This document shows positions 1 through 8,254 of a DNA stretch of 12,993 bases, one piece after another. The first letter of the stretch is position 1, and every line of letters begins with the position of its first letter. The notes under the pieces were generated by a model. It was given only the letters and a program-made list of their open reading frames with translations. It did not search any database and was not told the origin of the DNA. The translations under genes were made by a program, and so were the position numbers. Origin of the DNA: Planctomycetaceae bacterium (lineage in GTDB: Bacteria; Planctomycetota; Planctomycetia; Pirellulales; Pirellulaceae); NCBI GenBank assembly GCA_002685655.1, contig NYXM01000102.1, positions 1 through 12,993 on the forward strand, given 5' to 3'.

Positions 1-7
1 GACAATC

Positions 8-35
8 CTTTCGTGTTGAAAATCGAACACGAAAG
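8..35. terminator. Hairpin downstream of the ThuA-DUF1080 gene, possible terminator
   Basis: Two perfect 10-bp arms, ctttcgtgtt at 8-17 and aacacgaaag at 26-35, enclose an 8-base loop. The hairpin lies about 65 bp beyond the stop codon of the ThuA-DUF1080 gene, where the minus-strand transcript should end. On neither strand is the stem followed by a good run of T, so it is not a classical intrinsic terminator. It could also be an RNA-stabilising 3' hairpin or a palindromic protein-binding site. Confidence 0.35.
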
Positions 36-101
36 ATCGTCTCAAAATTACGCTTACCGCGCTAGCCCATTTCGCCTAGAGTGCGCGCTGGCCCTGGGTT
101 G

Positions 102-1403
102 TCAGATCCGTCTCAAAACCACCTCTTTCACCAGCACGCGCATTGGCTCGAACTGGGCGCCGGCGTGGACCTGGAAACCGATGCGGCCGTGGTCGGAGGT
201 GTCGTCGCGCACGTCAGCCACCTTCTTGCCGTTAAGGAAAATCATGTGACGGTTGCCCACCGCACGAATCAAGAGAGTGTTCCAGCCTTCACGGTTGACC
301 AGCGTCGCGTCGGTGTTGACCGCCAAAAACATCTTACCTGTGCAGTAGAGGCTGCCCGTTAGCGCGAACGGTTTCTTGTATTCGAGGACATCGGCCTGGA
401 AGGCCTTCTTGGCGGACTGGTATCGATACCAGACACCCGTGTTTGCAGGCCACTCGACCTTGAACGTGACCTTGAGTTCGAAGTCATCGTATGACTGTGT
501 GGTGAGCAGATCGCCGGGCTCGTTGTTCGGGCCCTGCCGACCGATCAGGATGCCGTCCTTGACTTCCCAGCGAGCGTCGCCTTCCGCTTTCCAACCGCTC
601 AGGTCCTTTCCATTGAATAGAGCGGCGGTGGCGACCGTTGGATCCGTGGGGCGGCCGGCGGACCAGCGGATTCCGCGAGCGACCAACTGACGGTATGTCG
701 CGTGTTGGTAAGCGTTTTTGTCGTGACCCAGCTGGAGATAAAACACACGACTGTTGCCGTACGATGTGACCCACGCGAGTTCGGGGTCGCTGGTGGCGTT
801 GCTTGTCGTCAACAGGACTTTGGCCTTCGGGTCGGTGTCGTAGTCGCGGTAGGTTTCATCGTGAATCTCGAAATCCTGCAGGCCACTTACGATCGGATGG
901 TCGTGATCGGCTACCTTTACCTGGATGTCTTGATCGTGCAGAAAGCCCGATTTGGCGATCGTTTTGCCGTTCACAACCTGGTCTTTAAGATGGTACTTGC
1001 CGCCGATGATCTTGGCGTACTCAGGCCAGTTCGCGTGGGCCGCTAACGTGTGATGCAGCGCCACGACGCCGACACCAGACTGCAGCAACGCGACAAAGGC
1101 TTCTTGCTGCTGCGACGTGATTCCCTTGGCCCACATGTCGTAGAAAACGATGACGTCGTAGTCCTTGGCCAGTTTGGGAGTGAGCAATTCGCCGGCCGCC
1201 GGGAAGACAGCCTTGGTGTACGTAATATCTGGGATCGCATCGAATAGGGCGTAAAACGGTTCTTCTGCAAAGCCGTGTCCCCCGGTCACTAATAAGACTC
1301 GGATCTTGTCTTCAACAACTGCCTCGTCAGCCGAGGCCGCCCGCATCGAACAAGCCGTCACGGCTACCGCCAAAAATAGAATGCATAGTGTTGAGAATCT
1401 CAT
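102..1403 (-). CDS. ThuA domain-DUF1080 (3-keto-disaccharide hydrolase-like) fusion, probable lipoprotein
   Basis: The 433-residue product joins two domains. Residues about 33-250 are ThuA-like (glutamine-amidotransferase-like fold): a first strand KIRVLLVTGGHGF, the segment VVALHHT near 113-119 followed by NWPEY, HPIVSG near 169-174, DETY at 182-185 and LGHD near 225-228. Residues about 258-433 form a DUF1080 / 3-keto-disaccharide hydrolase-like beta-sandwich, opening with ALFNGKDLSGW and ending in VHAGAQFEPMRVLVKEVVLRRI-type strands. The N terminus is a signal peptide with a lipobox-like VTAC (cysteine 18), so a lipid anchor is likely. The start is supported by GGAG 8 nt upstream of the ATG. 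ThuA proteins are linked to trehalose and other keto-sugar catabolism and DUF1080 proteins to glycan breakdown, so a role on oxidised external sugars is likely. The substrate cannot be read from the sequence. It is separated from the upstream genes by a 344-bp repeat region and may have its own promoter. Confidence 0.88.
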   Translation of the reverse strand: MRFSTLCILFLAVAVTACSMRAASADEAVVEDKIRVLLVTGGHGFAEEPFYALFDAIPDITYTKAVFPAAGELLTPKLAKDYDVIVFYDMWAKGITSQQQEAFVALLQSGVGVVALHHTLAAHANWPEYAKIIGGKYHLKDQVVNGKTIAKSGFLHDQDIQVKVADHDHPIVSGLQDFEIHDETYRDYDTDPKAKVLLTTSNATSDPELAWVTSYGNSRVFYLQLGHDKNAYQHATYRQLVARGIRWSAGRPTDPTVATAALFNGKDLSGWKAEGDARWEVKDGILIGRQGPNNEPGDLLTTQSYDDFELKVTFKVEWPANTGVWYRYQSAKKAFQADVLEYKKPFALTGSLYCTGKMFLAVNTDATLVNREGWNTLLIRAVGNRHMIFLNGKKVADVRDDTSDHGRIGFQVHAGAQFEPMRVLVKEVVLRRI

Positions 1404-1481
1404 TCATCCGTCTCCATGAATTGCGCCAGCCGAACAGAGCAGCTGCCGTCACATTTCTAGTAATGGCCTTTCAAGAGCCAA

Positions 1482-1618
1482 GATCCTGTCACTTCTCCCA
1501 AGGGAGAGGTGTTGGCCGTAAAACTCGCCGCCGTAAAACTCGCACTTTGTGAAACGCGAAAAAACCCCTCTCCCGCGGCTGAAGCCGCGACCTCTCCCAA
1601 GGGAGAGGTGACAGGATG
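1482..1618. repeat. Inverted-repeat palindromic element (copy A)
   Basis: The ends are inverted copies of each other. The sequence beginning atcctgtcac at about 1483 matches the reverse complement of the sequence ending gtgacaggat at about 1617, and similarity continues inward through the CTCTCCC/GGGAGAG core for about 27 bp. Inside are a near-perfect hairpin, acctctccc-aa-gggagaggt (1590-1609), and a second one, cgcggc-tgaa-gccgcg (1574-1589). The same modules occur at 9988-10252. This looks like a dispersed, non-coding palindromic repeat (REP/BIME-like or MITE-like). No transposase is nearby. Confidence 0.8.
1515..1544. repeat. Tandem repeat, two units of 15 bp
   Basis: The unit gccgtaaaactcgcc occurs twice back to back, with the last base changed in the second copy. 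It sits in the spacer between the two arms of the palindromic element. Confidence 0.85.
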
Positions 1619-1725
1619 TAGAAACCGCTGCAAACCGACAACCTAAGAGCGATACGATCTTTAGGGTGAAAGAACTGATGTCAAAAATACGATCCATAAA
1701 CCTCATGCTGACAATTTCTATTTCG

Positions 1726-1755
1726 AACATCCTTATTCCCAACATCCTTATTCCC
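1726..1755. repeat. 15-bp tandem duplication spanning the radical SAM stop codon
   Basis: The unit aacatccttattccc is present twice in a row. On the minus strand each copy carries an in-frame TGG GAA TAA, so the coding end (Trp-Glu-stop) is duplicated and the second copy lies just past the first stop. The encoded protein is not changed by the duplication. Confidence 0.85.
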
Positions 1756-3166
1756 AACAAACGTCAAACCCGACATCGCGCAGGCCCTGCTCCACTTCCG
1801 CTGGACTGCGGTCGTCAGTGACGGGAAACTGCTGTCGGTGGCTTTGGTCGGTCTGTTCTATTTGGTATCCGCCTGGGGCCGTGGAGCTGCCGGCACTCAT
1901 CTGAGTGATACAAATCGACGCCAGCCGATTCCGCAAGGCAGGCGATTCCCGTGTGGAGAGAACCAAATGGGCTTGAGGGAAAGCCAGTCGAAGGATGCAA
2001 TAGAGCCGGATAAAAGTCTCGTCGTCCACGCGGAATGACGATTCGAATCCGTCGGGGGCTTTATGGATTCTGGGTAGACTGAATGCCAGACGGACATCGG
2101 GAAAGCGAGTTTGCAAATACAGTCCGTGTCGAACCATCGAAAGGACATCCTGCGCCGGGTCACTTAGTCCTAAAAGGACACCCAGTCCCAAGCGAGCCAT
2201 TCCTGCCTCGGCAGCACGCTCGGGTGCCTCTAACCGCCAATCGAACGCCTTCTTGCTTCCTCGCGGATGGTAGCGAGCGTAAAGGCGTTCATCGTATGTT
2301 TCCTGGTACAGGGTGACGCCACGGGCGCCGGCGAGAACCAATTCAGCATACGACGCTGTACTTTGTGCAGCGAGTTCGATGGTCACGTCGAATCCTGCGG
2401 CTTTCAGATCCCGAATGATTTCAGCAAAGTATTCGGTCGTGGTCAATTTGGGAAAGTCTCCCGCCACCAACACGAGTCTTCGTATGCCGCGCTTCCACAG
2501 AACTTGCGCCTGACTAAGTGCTTCCTGTTTGGCAAGATGCTCACGCTGGAGTTCATTCGGATAGCGAAACCCACAGTACAAACAATGGTTTGTGCAGAAG
2601 TTGGACAGGTAAAGCGGTGCGTAAAGCACCATCTGCCTCGCACCCTTCCGTCGAGGCTGGCCTGGGAATTCGTTCGCCACGGCCGGTGATCGACGCGGCT
2701 CACACCGGTGAGGACCACTGAAATGTTCGACGGTAAGGCTGGTTGCCAAACGCGTGAGTTCTTCCAGCGGAACATCGGAACGAAGTGAATCTTCCAGTTC
2801 CGTCAGTTCAAAATCAACCGTTTGGGGCCAAGATGTCTCGGATGGCGACACTACCTGAATCGCTGCTCGCGGAGATCGAGGCGCCCGTGCTGGACGGCCC
2901 GCCAGTTCGTTTGCTGTCAGATCCAATACGTCAATGAGGGCTCGGTCTGTCGGAGCAAGCGTCTGCAGACCTTGATTCAGCAGATGATAGCGCCAGCGGT
3001 CAAGTTTGTCGGCAAGAATCAGGCGGCCGTCACCAGCACGGTCGCACTCGCCCGCCAGCGCCGCCTCGGCTTCGCCCAGCAGATGCAGATGGCTGGAGGC
3101 GTGTTCATCACGCTCGACGATCCAGTCGGCGAAGTCAGTCAGCGTTTGTCGGCTTTGGATGCTCAT
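1748..3166 (-). CDS. ThiH/HydG-like radical SAM protein (tyrosine lyase family)
   Basis: The 472-residue protein has the radical SAM cluster motif CX3CX2C (Cys191, Cys195, Cys198) in the context YAPLYLSNFCTNHCLYCGF. Further ThiH/HydG landmarks are YQETYDERLYARYHPRG, GLGVLLGL, LSTRESP and QMSAGSSTAPGGY, ending with FPVTDDRSPAEV. Family members cleave tyrosine to dehydroglycine and p-cresol, either for thiazole synthesis (ThiH) or for hydrogenase cofactor assembly (HydG). The protein stops at DVCWE and so lacks the C-terminal cysteine-rich cluster domain of HydG, which favours a ThiH-like enzyme. Odd points are an N-terminal region of about 110 residues not expected in E. coli-type ThiH, and the absence of thi or hyd genes nearby. 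It starts 59 bp after the heparinase-like gene and may be cotranscribed with it. The family assignment is secure, the pathway is not. Confidence 0.85.
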   Translation of the reverse strand: MSIQSRQTLTDFADWIVERDEHASSHLHLLGEAEAALAGECDRAGDGRLILADKLDRWRYHLLNQGLQTLAPTDRALIDVLDLTANELAGRPARAPRSPRAAIQVVSPSETSWPQTVDFELTELEDSLRSDVPLEELTRLATSLTVEHFSGPHRCEPRRSPAVANEFPGQPRRKGARQMVLYAPLYLSNFCTNHCLYCGFRYPNELQREHLAKQEALSQAQVLWKRGIRRLVLVAGDFPKLTTTEYFAEIIRDLKAAGFDVTIELAAQSTASYAELVLAGARGVTLYQETYDERLYARYHPRGSKKAFDWRLEAPERAAEAGMARLGLGVLLGLSDPAQDVLSMVRHGLYLQTRFPDVRLAFSLPRIHKAPDGFESSFRVDDETFIRLYCILRLAFPQAHLVLSTRESPALRNRLASICITQMSAGSSTAPGGYQIEQTDQSHRQQFPVTDDRSPAEVEQGLRDVGFDVCWE

Positions 3167-3225
3167 TGCTGGTATGGTCTTCCGTGATCAACTCTTTAGA
3201 AATCGAGACCAGACGTTATCTTGTC

Positions 3226-5202
3226 TCATGGGCTTTTGTCAGCCGTGCCTCCGCGCGGCCACGATGCGAGCGACTGGCTGAAAGTATCGGTTGTGACGCT
3301 CGGATCGCCTTCCAATTGCATCACGACACTGATCGCAACGCGATCGTTACGATCGGCGTGGGTTCGAACGGCCAACATCCGAGTTCCTCGATTGGATCGC
3401 TCGGTGGTTGTTGGGGGATCTGTCGAGACCACTTCGAATTCGGCGCCCGGCGGCGACAGCAGCTCCACGACCAGTGTCTTGTCGCGTTGCTTGAGGATGG
3501 CCTTAGCGCCGCGGAGCGTGATCGTGGCTGGAGTCACCATGCCCCACCGGACTTCACCCAAGACACCTGACAGTTCGTCGCGAACATGGATGGCGCGGCG
3601 ATTGACGAGCTCGATGCCCCTTCTTGCCGACTCGACCTGCCCAGCGTAGGCATCCGTCATGTCGACAATCGCCGTCGCGCGATCTTCGTTTGAACTGAAT
3701 GCGACGATGCGGCAAACGGCCTTTGAGTTCTGCAGCTTGTCATCTACCACGAGCGTGTTGTGGCTACGATTGTTCAAACGATAGTAAGACCATCGCTGTC
3801 GACCGAAATAGCCCCGGAGATTGTAGTTGTCCGACCCGAGGTCAGTCGCCCAGCGAACACCTCCAGCATCCAAGACGAACGAGCCGATATCCAGATGGCC
3901 GTGATTGGTTTGATTGTCGCCTGCCTTAAACCCAACGTAGACGGCACTCTTGTCATTCCAATCGCTCCGCATGGTGACCACATCCTGGCGGCCGCGGAAC
4001 AATGCATCGAGTGGTGTTTGGGCATCGTCGTCCTTTGGACGCTGATAGAAAGCGATCTCCAGAGGAAAGAAACGATCGAGACGACGTGCTTTGATATCGT
4101 CTAACGAGGCCGTGAAAATACTCTGCAGACGCCCGACGTGCCAACGCGAATAGGAGGTGTTGTCATATTTCTGCGCCAAGACCCACATTGCTGCGGCGGG
4201 GCGTGAATTCGAACCGGCGTCGGCATAATTGAAGTACAGGTTGTTCGGCCCCAACGTGTGCATCCTATAGTCACCAGTCACTTCCAAGCCGGGTGATCTC
4301 GAAATGCCGAGGTCGTTGTCCAGGGCAGTCGAAAGCGCCTTGATTGTGAGGCATGTGTAGGTCGTTCCGTATTGCCAATAGGTCGGCCCCTCGGGATAAG
4401 CACCGTCAGGTGGATAAACGCTCAGGCCGCGCGGGATACTCTTTCTAGCGAAATGGATGATTCTCGCTGCAAGTTCGGCTTCGCCTTCCGCAATGGCGAG
4501 AGCCCCCATAAGCATCCCGCTGTTGCAGACCTCGTTCCAATTGTTGTTGCCCGTCGTCCACCATCCACTGTTGGTATAGATCTTGATACCCTCATTCAAT
4601 CCAAGTCGGACGATTGCCTCGCGAATTGACTTGCCGTCGTCTGAGCTAATGACGTCGTACAGCCAGTCGTAGCCAATGGCTAGGGCAGTCGTCATCTCTG
4701 CCGTGTCAAGAAAATGAGACGGGTTCCAGTCTTTGAAACGAGTGGCTATCAGCATCTCGCCAACGGCAGCTTCGGCAAACCTCTTGTCGTCTGTCCAACG
4801 ATAGGCCATCGCCAGTGTTGTTACACGTTCAATGCACTTCCGCGATTGCGCCAAGAGTCGCTTCCCGTCGGGAATCTCATAGCGGATCGGACTGCTCGAC
4901 AGCATCGCTTCTGCATTGACGGTGTTCTGCTTCACCAGACGCTGCAGCAACTGATCGGACTCTGCGGCGTCTCGCACAGACCGCTCCATCTCTTTGGTGA
5001 ACAATAATCGCGGATGCTCCGCTTTCAGCGACTTGAGCAGGGCGATCGAATCGTCCCTGTCAGCACTCTGCGCAGGCGCGAGCAACACCGACAAGACGAG
5101 GGGACTCAACAAGCTGATGACGTATCGCCGACTCATCGTTCTACTCGTTCTTGATCTGCCGAACTTGCGAGCAATGTTCTTGCGTGCAGCCTTTCGTTTC
5201 AT
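3226..5202 (-). CDS. Secreted heparinase II/III-like polysaccharide lyase
   Basis: The 658-residue product has an alpha/alpha-toroid-like N-terminal half (about 50-390) and a heparinase II/III-type beta domain (about 400-640). Visible motifs are GNNNWNEVCN (218-227), EGPTYWQYG (271-279), TNHGHLD (432-438), WATDLG (451-456) and RSHNTL (479-484). By analogy with heparinase II, Tyr275 and His434 are candidate catalytic residues and His436, Asp454 and His481 candidate metal ligands; this alignment is by eye. The family cleaves uronic-acid polysaccharides by beta-elimination, here probably in the periplasm or outside the cell. The chosen ATG overlaps the previous stop as ATGA, suggesting translational coupling. 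It leaves a basic extension of 22 residues before a second Met (position 5136) that begins a conventional signal peptide, with SRRYVIS resembling a twin-arginine motif. The later start is a real alternative. The substrate is unknown. Confidence 0.87.
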   Translation of the reverse strand: MKRKAARKNIARKFGRSRTSRTMSRRYVISLLSPLVLSVLLAPAQSADRDDSIALLKSLKAEHPRLLFTKEMERSVRDAAESDQLLQRLVKQNTVNAEAMLSSSPIRYEIPDGKRLLAQSRKCIERVTTLAMAYRWTDDKRFAEAAVGEMLIATRFKDWNPSHFLDTAEMTTALAIGYDWLYDVISSDDGKSIREAIVRLGLNEGIKIYTNSGWWTTGNNNWNEVCNSGMLMGALAIAEGEAELAARIIHFARKSIPRGLSVYPPDGAYPEGPTYWQYGTTYTCLTIKALSTALDNDLGISRSPGLEVTGDYRMHTLGPNNLYFNYADAGSNSRPAAAMWVLAQKYDNTSYSRWHVGRLQSIFTASLDDIKARRLDRFFPLEIAFYQRPKDDDAQTPLDALFRGRQDVVTMRSDWNDKSAVYVGFKAGDNQTNHGHLDIGSFVLDAGGVRWATDLGSDNYNLRGYFGRQRWSYYRLNNRSHNTLVVDDKLQNSKAVCRIVAFSSNEDRATAIVDMTDAYAGQVESARRGIELVNRRAIHVRDELSGVLGEVRWGMVTPATITLRGAKAILKQRDKTLVVELLSPPGAEFEVVSTDPPTTTERSNRGTRMLAVRTHADRNDRVAISVVMQLEGDPSVTTDTFSQSLASWPRGGTADKSP

Positions 5203-8200
5203 GATCCAGGGCCCTCACGCAGAGTGGCGAGGTAGGCAATCAGGTCGAGCAACTCTGGCTCGGACATCGTGATTTCGAGCGATTCAGGCATGAGCGATCG
5301 ATTCATGCGCCGTCGCTGTTCGACATCCCCCAACTGAACTCGGTCGATTATTCCAGAAGGCGACGTGACGATCAGTTCGTCGCCTTGGCGCGCTACGCCG
5401 CCCACGAGCATTCGACCCTGTTGCGTGACGATCAACTCCAGCATAAAGCCGGTCTTGATCGCTTTGCTTGGATACAAGATCGAGTCGATCAGGTATTCAA
5501 CGGGGTTCGTGGCGGCCACGCCATCGAGAGGGGGTCCCGCAAACTCAGCTTGTCCGCCGAATCGATGGCAGCGGTGGCACACCTGGCTACGAAACACCAG
5601 CCGTCCCAAAAGCGGGTCGCCCTGGTTTTGCTGCTCAATCAACCGCGCCCGAAGACTGCTTTTTCGGCGAGCCACTGCCGGATCCTTTTCCGCGGCGTAC
5701 AGCTGTGCCAGAATCTGCTGCGAACCGGGCGAGGCTGCCACAGACTGCTCGCGTAATCCCAGTGCAGCCTCAAAGTCGGCGCCGCGCGCCGTCAGTCCAG
5801 CCTCGGCCGTCTTTAATAACTCGGCAACAGCGGTACGGTCCGTGTGATTACGCAGACACCGCAGCGCGACCAACGCGAGCTTCCGTGAGGGCGAGCCGCA
5901 CAGTTCCAACCACGCCTGCCTCGACAGCTCCTTTTCGATCTGGGAAAGGCTGACGATGGTTTCGAGCCTGTGCTCCAGCGGCGCGTCATTGTCGCCGAGT
6001 AACTTCCAGCCCAATTCGATGCAGGCCTGATCGCCGGCACCGATCATGGTGAGCACGCGGTGCGCCTCGGAGCGGACTTCAGCGTATTCATCTCGCATGA
6101 GTCGGCCAAGGACGACAACGGTATCAGGTCCTGGTTGGTCCACAGCCAAGAGATCCAATGTGCCGAGTTTTTCGTCGCGTGTGACCAGCGGTACCTCTCC
6201 CTCGGCCATTCTGCTCCAGAAACGGTCCAGCATGTCACCCCAGGCGTCCCGTGTTGACGTTGGCGTCAGACGACGAAGAACGGCCACACCGCGAATCGTC
6301 TCTTCGGCCGAGAGATCTCGCTTCAGTGCCGAGATGACGGGTTGCTTGAAACTCGCGTGAGGCCAACGTTCCGCGGCGGCGAGTAATTCTGCCAACGGCG
6401 CTCCGCGCGGTTCAGAAATCAATCCGACAAGTGCCTTGCGGGCAGCTTCGGCCCGCACATCTTCATGGAAGGCCTCGTCCAATGCGATCAATCCGGCCAA
6501 GCGGACATCGGAGTCTCTGTCCGTCAGGAGGTTTTCGAAATCGGTCGAGTTTCCGAGGCGAGCGACTTCGAGTGCGGCGCGGTAACGAAGCCGCGGCGAC
6601 GCGGTTGCTCCTCCCCGAAGCGCATTTGCCACGGCACGTAGCCGCTCAGTCTTCGTTGTCAGGCCGATGGCGGCTTCCAACTGAACCGCCGGATCGGGGT
6701 CATCGACGAGTTGTTCGAGTTTCGCCGGGCGCTCGTCTTGCTCGCGCAAGAGTTGAATCGCCAATCGTCGCACACGCCAGTCCGGATGTTCCAGTCCTTC
6801 TTCCATGAAGGTCGAAGCATTCGGCCATGCGCTTTGCCGGAGTGTCCACAGCGCTTCGGATGCCCCCAACGCGTTTGGCTGTGTGAGGTGCTGGACGAGT
6901 TTTTCCGCGGCGGCCGGCCCGGTGGCCAGCAGCTCATTCCGTGCAGTCTGACGCGTCAAGTGATGCCGGCTGGCCAGTCCGGTATTCATCGCGCTTGCGG
7001 CGGAAGCCGGTTGCGTCGCGGCATCTTTGCCAACGTACGAGATCTTGTACAAGCGGCCGGTCAGGTCGTTCTCGTCGTCCATTCCGTACCAATCGAGTAC
7101 GTAGAGGTTGCCGTCGGGAGCCAAGGTGATCTGCGTGGGCCGGAAGCGTGGATCGGTGGTGGTTAAGAACGGCTCGCTTTCGATCAGGTTTCCGCGCTTG
7201 TCTACCACATGTCGCAGGATCACGTGATTGGCCGATGGAAACCCGTGAACTCCCCAGTTGGGAACCAGCAGGTTTCCCCAGAACTGTTCGGGGAAGGCCG
7301 ACGAGTAGTATGCCAAGACCGTGGTATGAGCCCCCGGCGGATTCTCCCAAACGGGCGGTGCCAATGGATGCTTGCCGGCCAGCCAGGGCCAGTCGACTGG
7401 GCGCGTTTGAAAATGGTAGTCGGCGCCGGGGATCGCGTGGATCAAACGGTTAGGATTACCCTCGCCGTTGGAAAGCACCCACAACTGGCCAAAGGGGTCG
7501 ATATCAAACGAAAACGGCGCACGCATTCCTTGAACGAGTAGCTCGATATCAGAACCATCGGGCTTGAACCGAAAAACCGCGCCAGTGTTGCCGCGCACGG
7601 AGACCTTGTTGTTTGGGCCGGACAACTTCGTGGGATGATCTCCCACGCAGAGATAAACCAGCCCGTCCGGGCCAATAGTAACGCGGTACATGCCGAAAGG
7701 ATTCCATGGAGTTTCGGCATCTTGCACAATTGTCTGCCGTTTGGCCGCTCGGCCGTCTTCGTCCAGTTCGGCCGTGAAAACCTGATTGAGGTTCGTCGCC
7801 CAGAGTCGACCATTACGAACGGTCAGACCCATCACGGGATCAACGAAGCCAACGGCGACTTCCGTTCGCCGAGCGACGCGACCATCGGCATTCAACTCGA
7901 GTCGGACAACGGGATTCGATGGCGAGCTGACGGGAGCACCTTTGGCACCGTAACGGTAGGTGTGGGCCAGGCTGGCGTAGATTCGGCCCTGTTCGTCCAA
8001 CGCCATGGTCATCGGGTTGACCAAATCGGGCTCGGCGGCGACAAGCCGGATTTCGAAACCCTCCGGCAGGTGAAATGTTTCCAGGGCCTCCGTTGGTGAC
8101 AGTACGGGATGACTCTCAGACGACGGAGGCGGCGCAGCATCGATGGCGATACAAAGGAACAGCCAAGCTACTGCTGGAAGAATCCAGGGCTCAATAATTC

Positions 8201-8216
8201 TGAATCGAGTTCGCAT
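5199..8216 (-). CDS. Planctomycete membrane-bound dehydrogenase: beta-propeller, HEAT repeats and cytochrome c domain
   Basis: Using residue numbers from an upstream GTG at 8264, residues about 60-410 form a soluble-dehydrogenase-type beta-propeller (LPEGFEIRLVAAEPDLVNP at the start; NLYVLDWYGMDD near its end). Residues about 440-830 are HEAT-like helical repeats (HPDWRVRRLAIQLL, DRDSDVRLAGLIAL). The C-terminal 140 residues are a haem-binding domain with CHRCH (896-900) and MPESLEITMSEPELLDLIAYLATL at the end. This architecture is characteristic of Planctomycetes and Verrucomicrobia. The expected role is oxidation of a sugar or alcohol outside the cytoplasm with electron transfer to the attached haem c; no member's substrate can be deduced here. 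I start at ATG 8216 because MRTRFRIIEPWILP then opens a signal peptide ending near DAAPP. The GTG at 8264 would overlap the preceding gene by 10 bp but adds 16 residues ahead of the signal. Neither start has a clear Shine-Dalgarno sequence. The gene is coupled to the downstream lyase gene by an ATGA overlap. Confidence 0.9.
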   Translation of the reverse strand: MRTRFRIIEPWILPAVAWLFLCIAIDAAPPPSSESHPVLSPTEALETFHLPEGFEIRLVAAEPDLVNPMTMALDEQGRIYASLAHTYRYGAKGAPVSSPSNPVVRLELNADGRVARRTEVAVGFVDPVMGLTVRNGRLWATNLNQVFTAELDEDGRAAKRQTIVQDAETPWNPFGMYRVTIGPDGLVYLCVGDHPTKLSGPNNKVSVRGNTGAVFRFKPDGSDIELLVQGMRAPFSFDIDPFGQLWVLSNGEGNPNRLIHAIPGADYHFQTRPVDWPWLAGKHPLAPPVWENPPGAHTTVLAYYSSAFPEQFWGNLLVPNWGVHGFPSANHVILRHVVDKRGNLIESEPFLTTTDPRFRPTQITLAPDGNLYVLDWYGMDDENDLTGRLYKISYVGKDAATQPASAASAMNTGLASRHHLTRQTARNELLATGPAAAEKLVQHLTQPNALGASEALWTLRQSAWPNASTFMEEGLEHPDWRVRRLAIQLLREQDERPAKLEQLVDDPDPAVQLEAAIGLTTKTERLRAVANALRGGATASPRLRYRAALEVARLGNSTDFENLLTDRDSDVRLAGLIALDEAFHEDVRAEAARKALVGLISEPRGAPLAELLAAAERWPHASFKQPVISALKRDLSAEETIRGVAVLRRLTPTSTRDAWGDMLDRFWSRMAEGEVPLVTRDEKLGTLDLLAVDQPGPDTVVVLGRLMRDEYAEVRSEAHRVLTMIGAGDQACIELGWKLLGDNDAPLEHRLETIVSLSQIEKELSRQAWLELCGSPSRKLALVALRCLRNHTDRTAVAELLKTAEAGLTARGADFEAALGLREQSVAASPGSQQILAQLYAAEKDPAVARRKSSLRARLIEQQNQGDPLLGRLVFRSQVCHRCHRFGGQAEFAGPPLDGVAATNPVEYLIDSILYPSKAIKTGFMLELIVTQQGRMLVGGVARQGDELIVTSPSGIIDRVQLGDVEQRRRMNRSLMPESLEITMSEPELLDLIAYLATLREGPGS

Positions 8217-8254
8217 GGTTTTCAGTCGAGCGGGTTGAATGGTCACGCTACGTT

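Larger units (their letters stand above)
1404..1747. other. Intergenic region with palindromic and tandem repeats
   Basis: No credible gene is seen here. The region holds the leader of the ThuA-DUF1080 gene, with GGAG at 1412-1415 on the minus strand, a palindromic element at about 1482-1618, a 15-bp-period tandem repeat inside that element, and part of a second 15-bp tandem repeat at the end of the radical SAM gene. The open reading frames that cross it read through the repeats and have low-complexity translations. Confidence 0.7.

Noticed and set aside
1449..1760. 103-codon minus-strand open frame with MLGIRMLGIRM start
   Set aside because: Its repeated N terminus is only the 15-bp tandem duplication and the rest reads the palindromic element.
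5365..5953. Overlapping plus-strand open frames of 120-160 codons
   Set aside because: They are antisense to the HEAT and haem region of the dehydrogenase, which has strong protein-family support. GC-rich coding DNA often gives such frames.
7635..8099. 154-codon plus-strand open frame
   Set aside because: It is antisense to the propeller of the dehydrogenase, with no recognisable motif.
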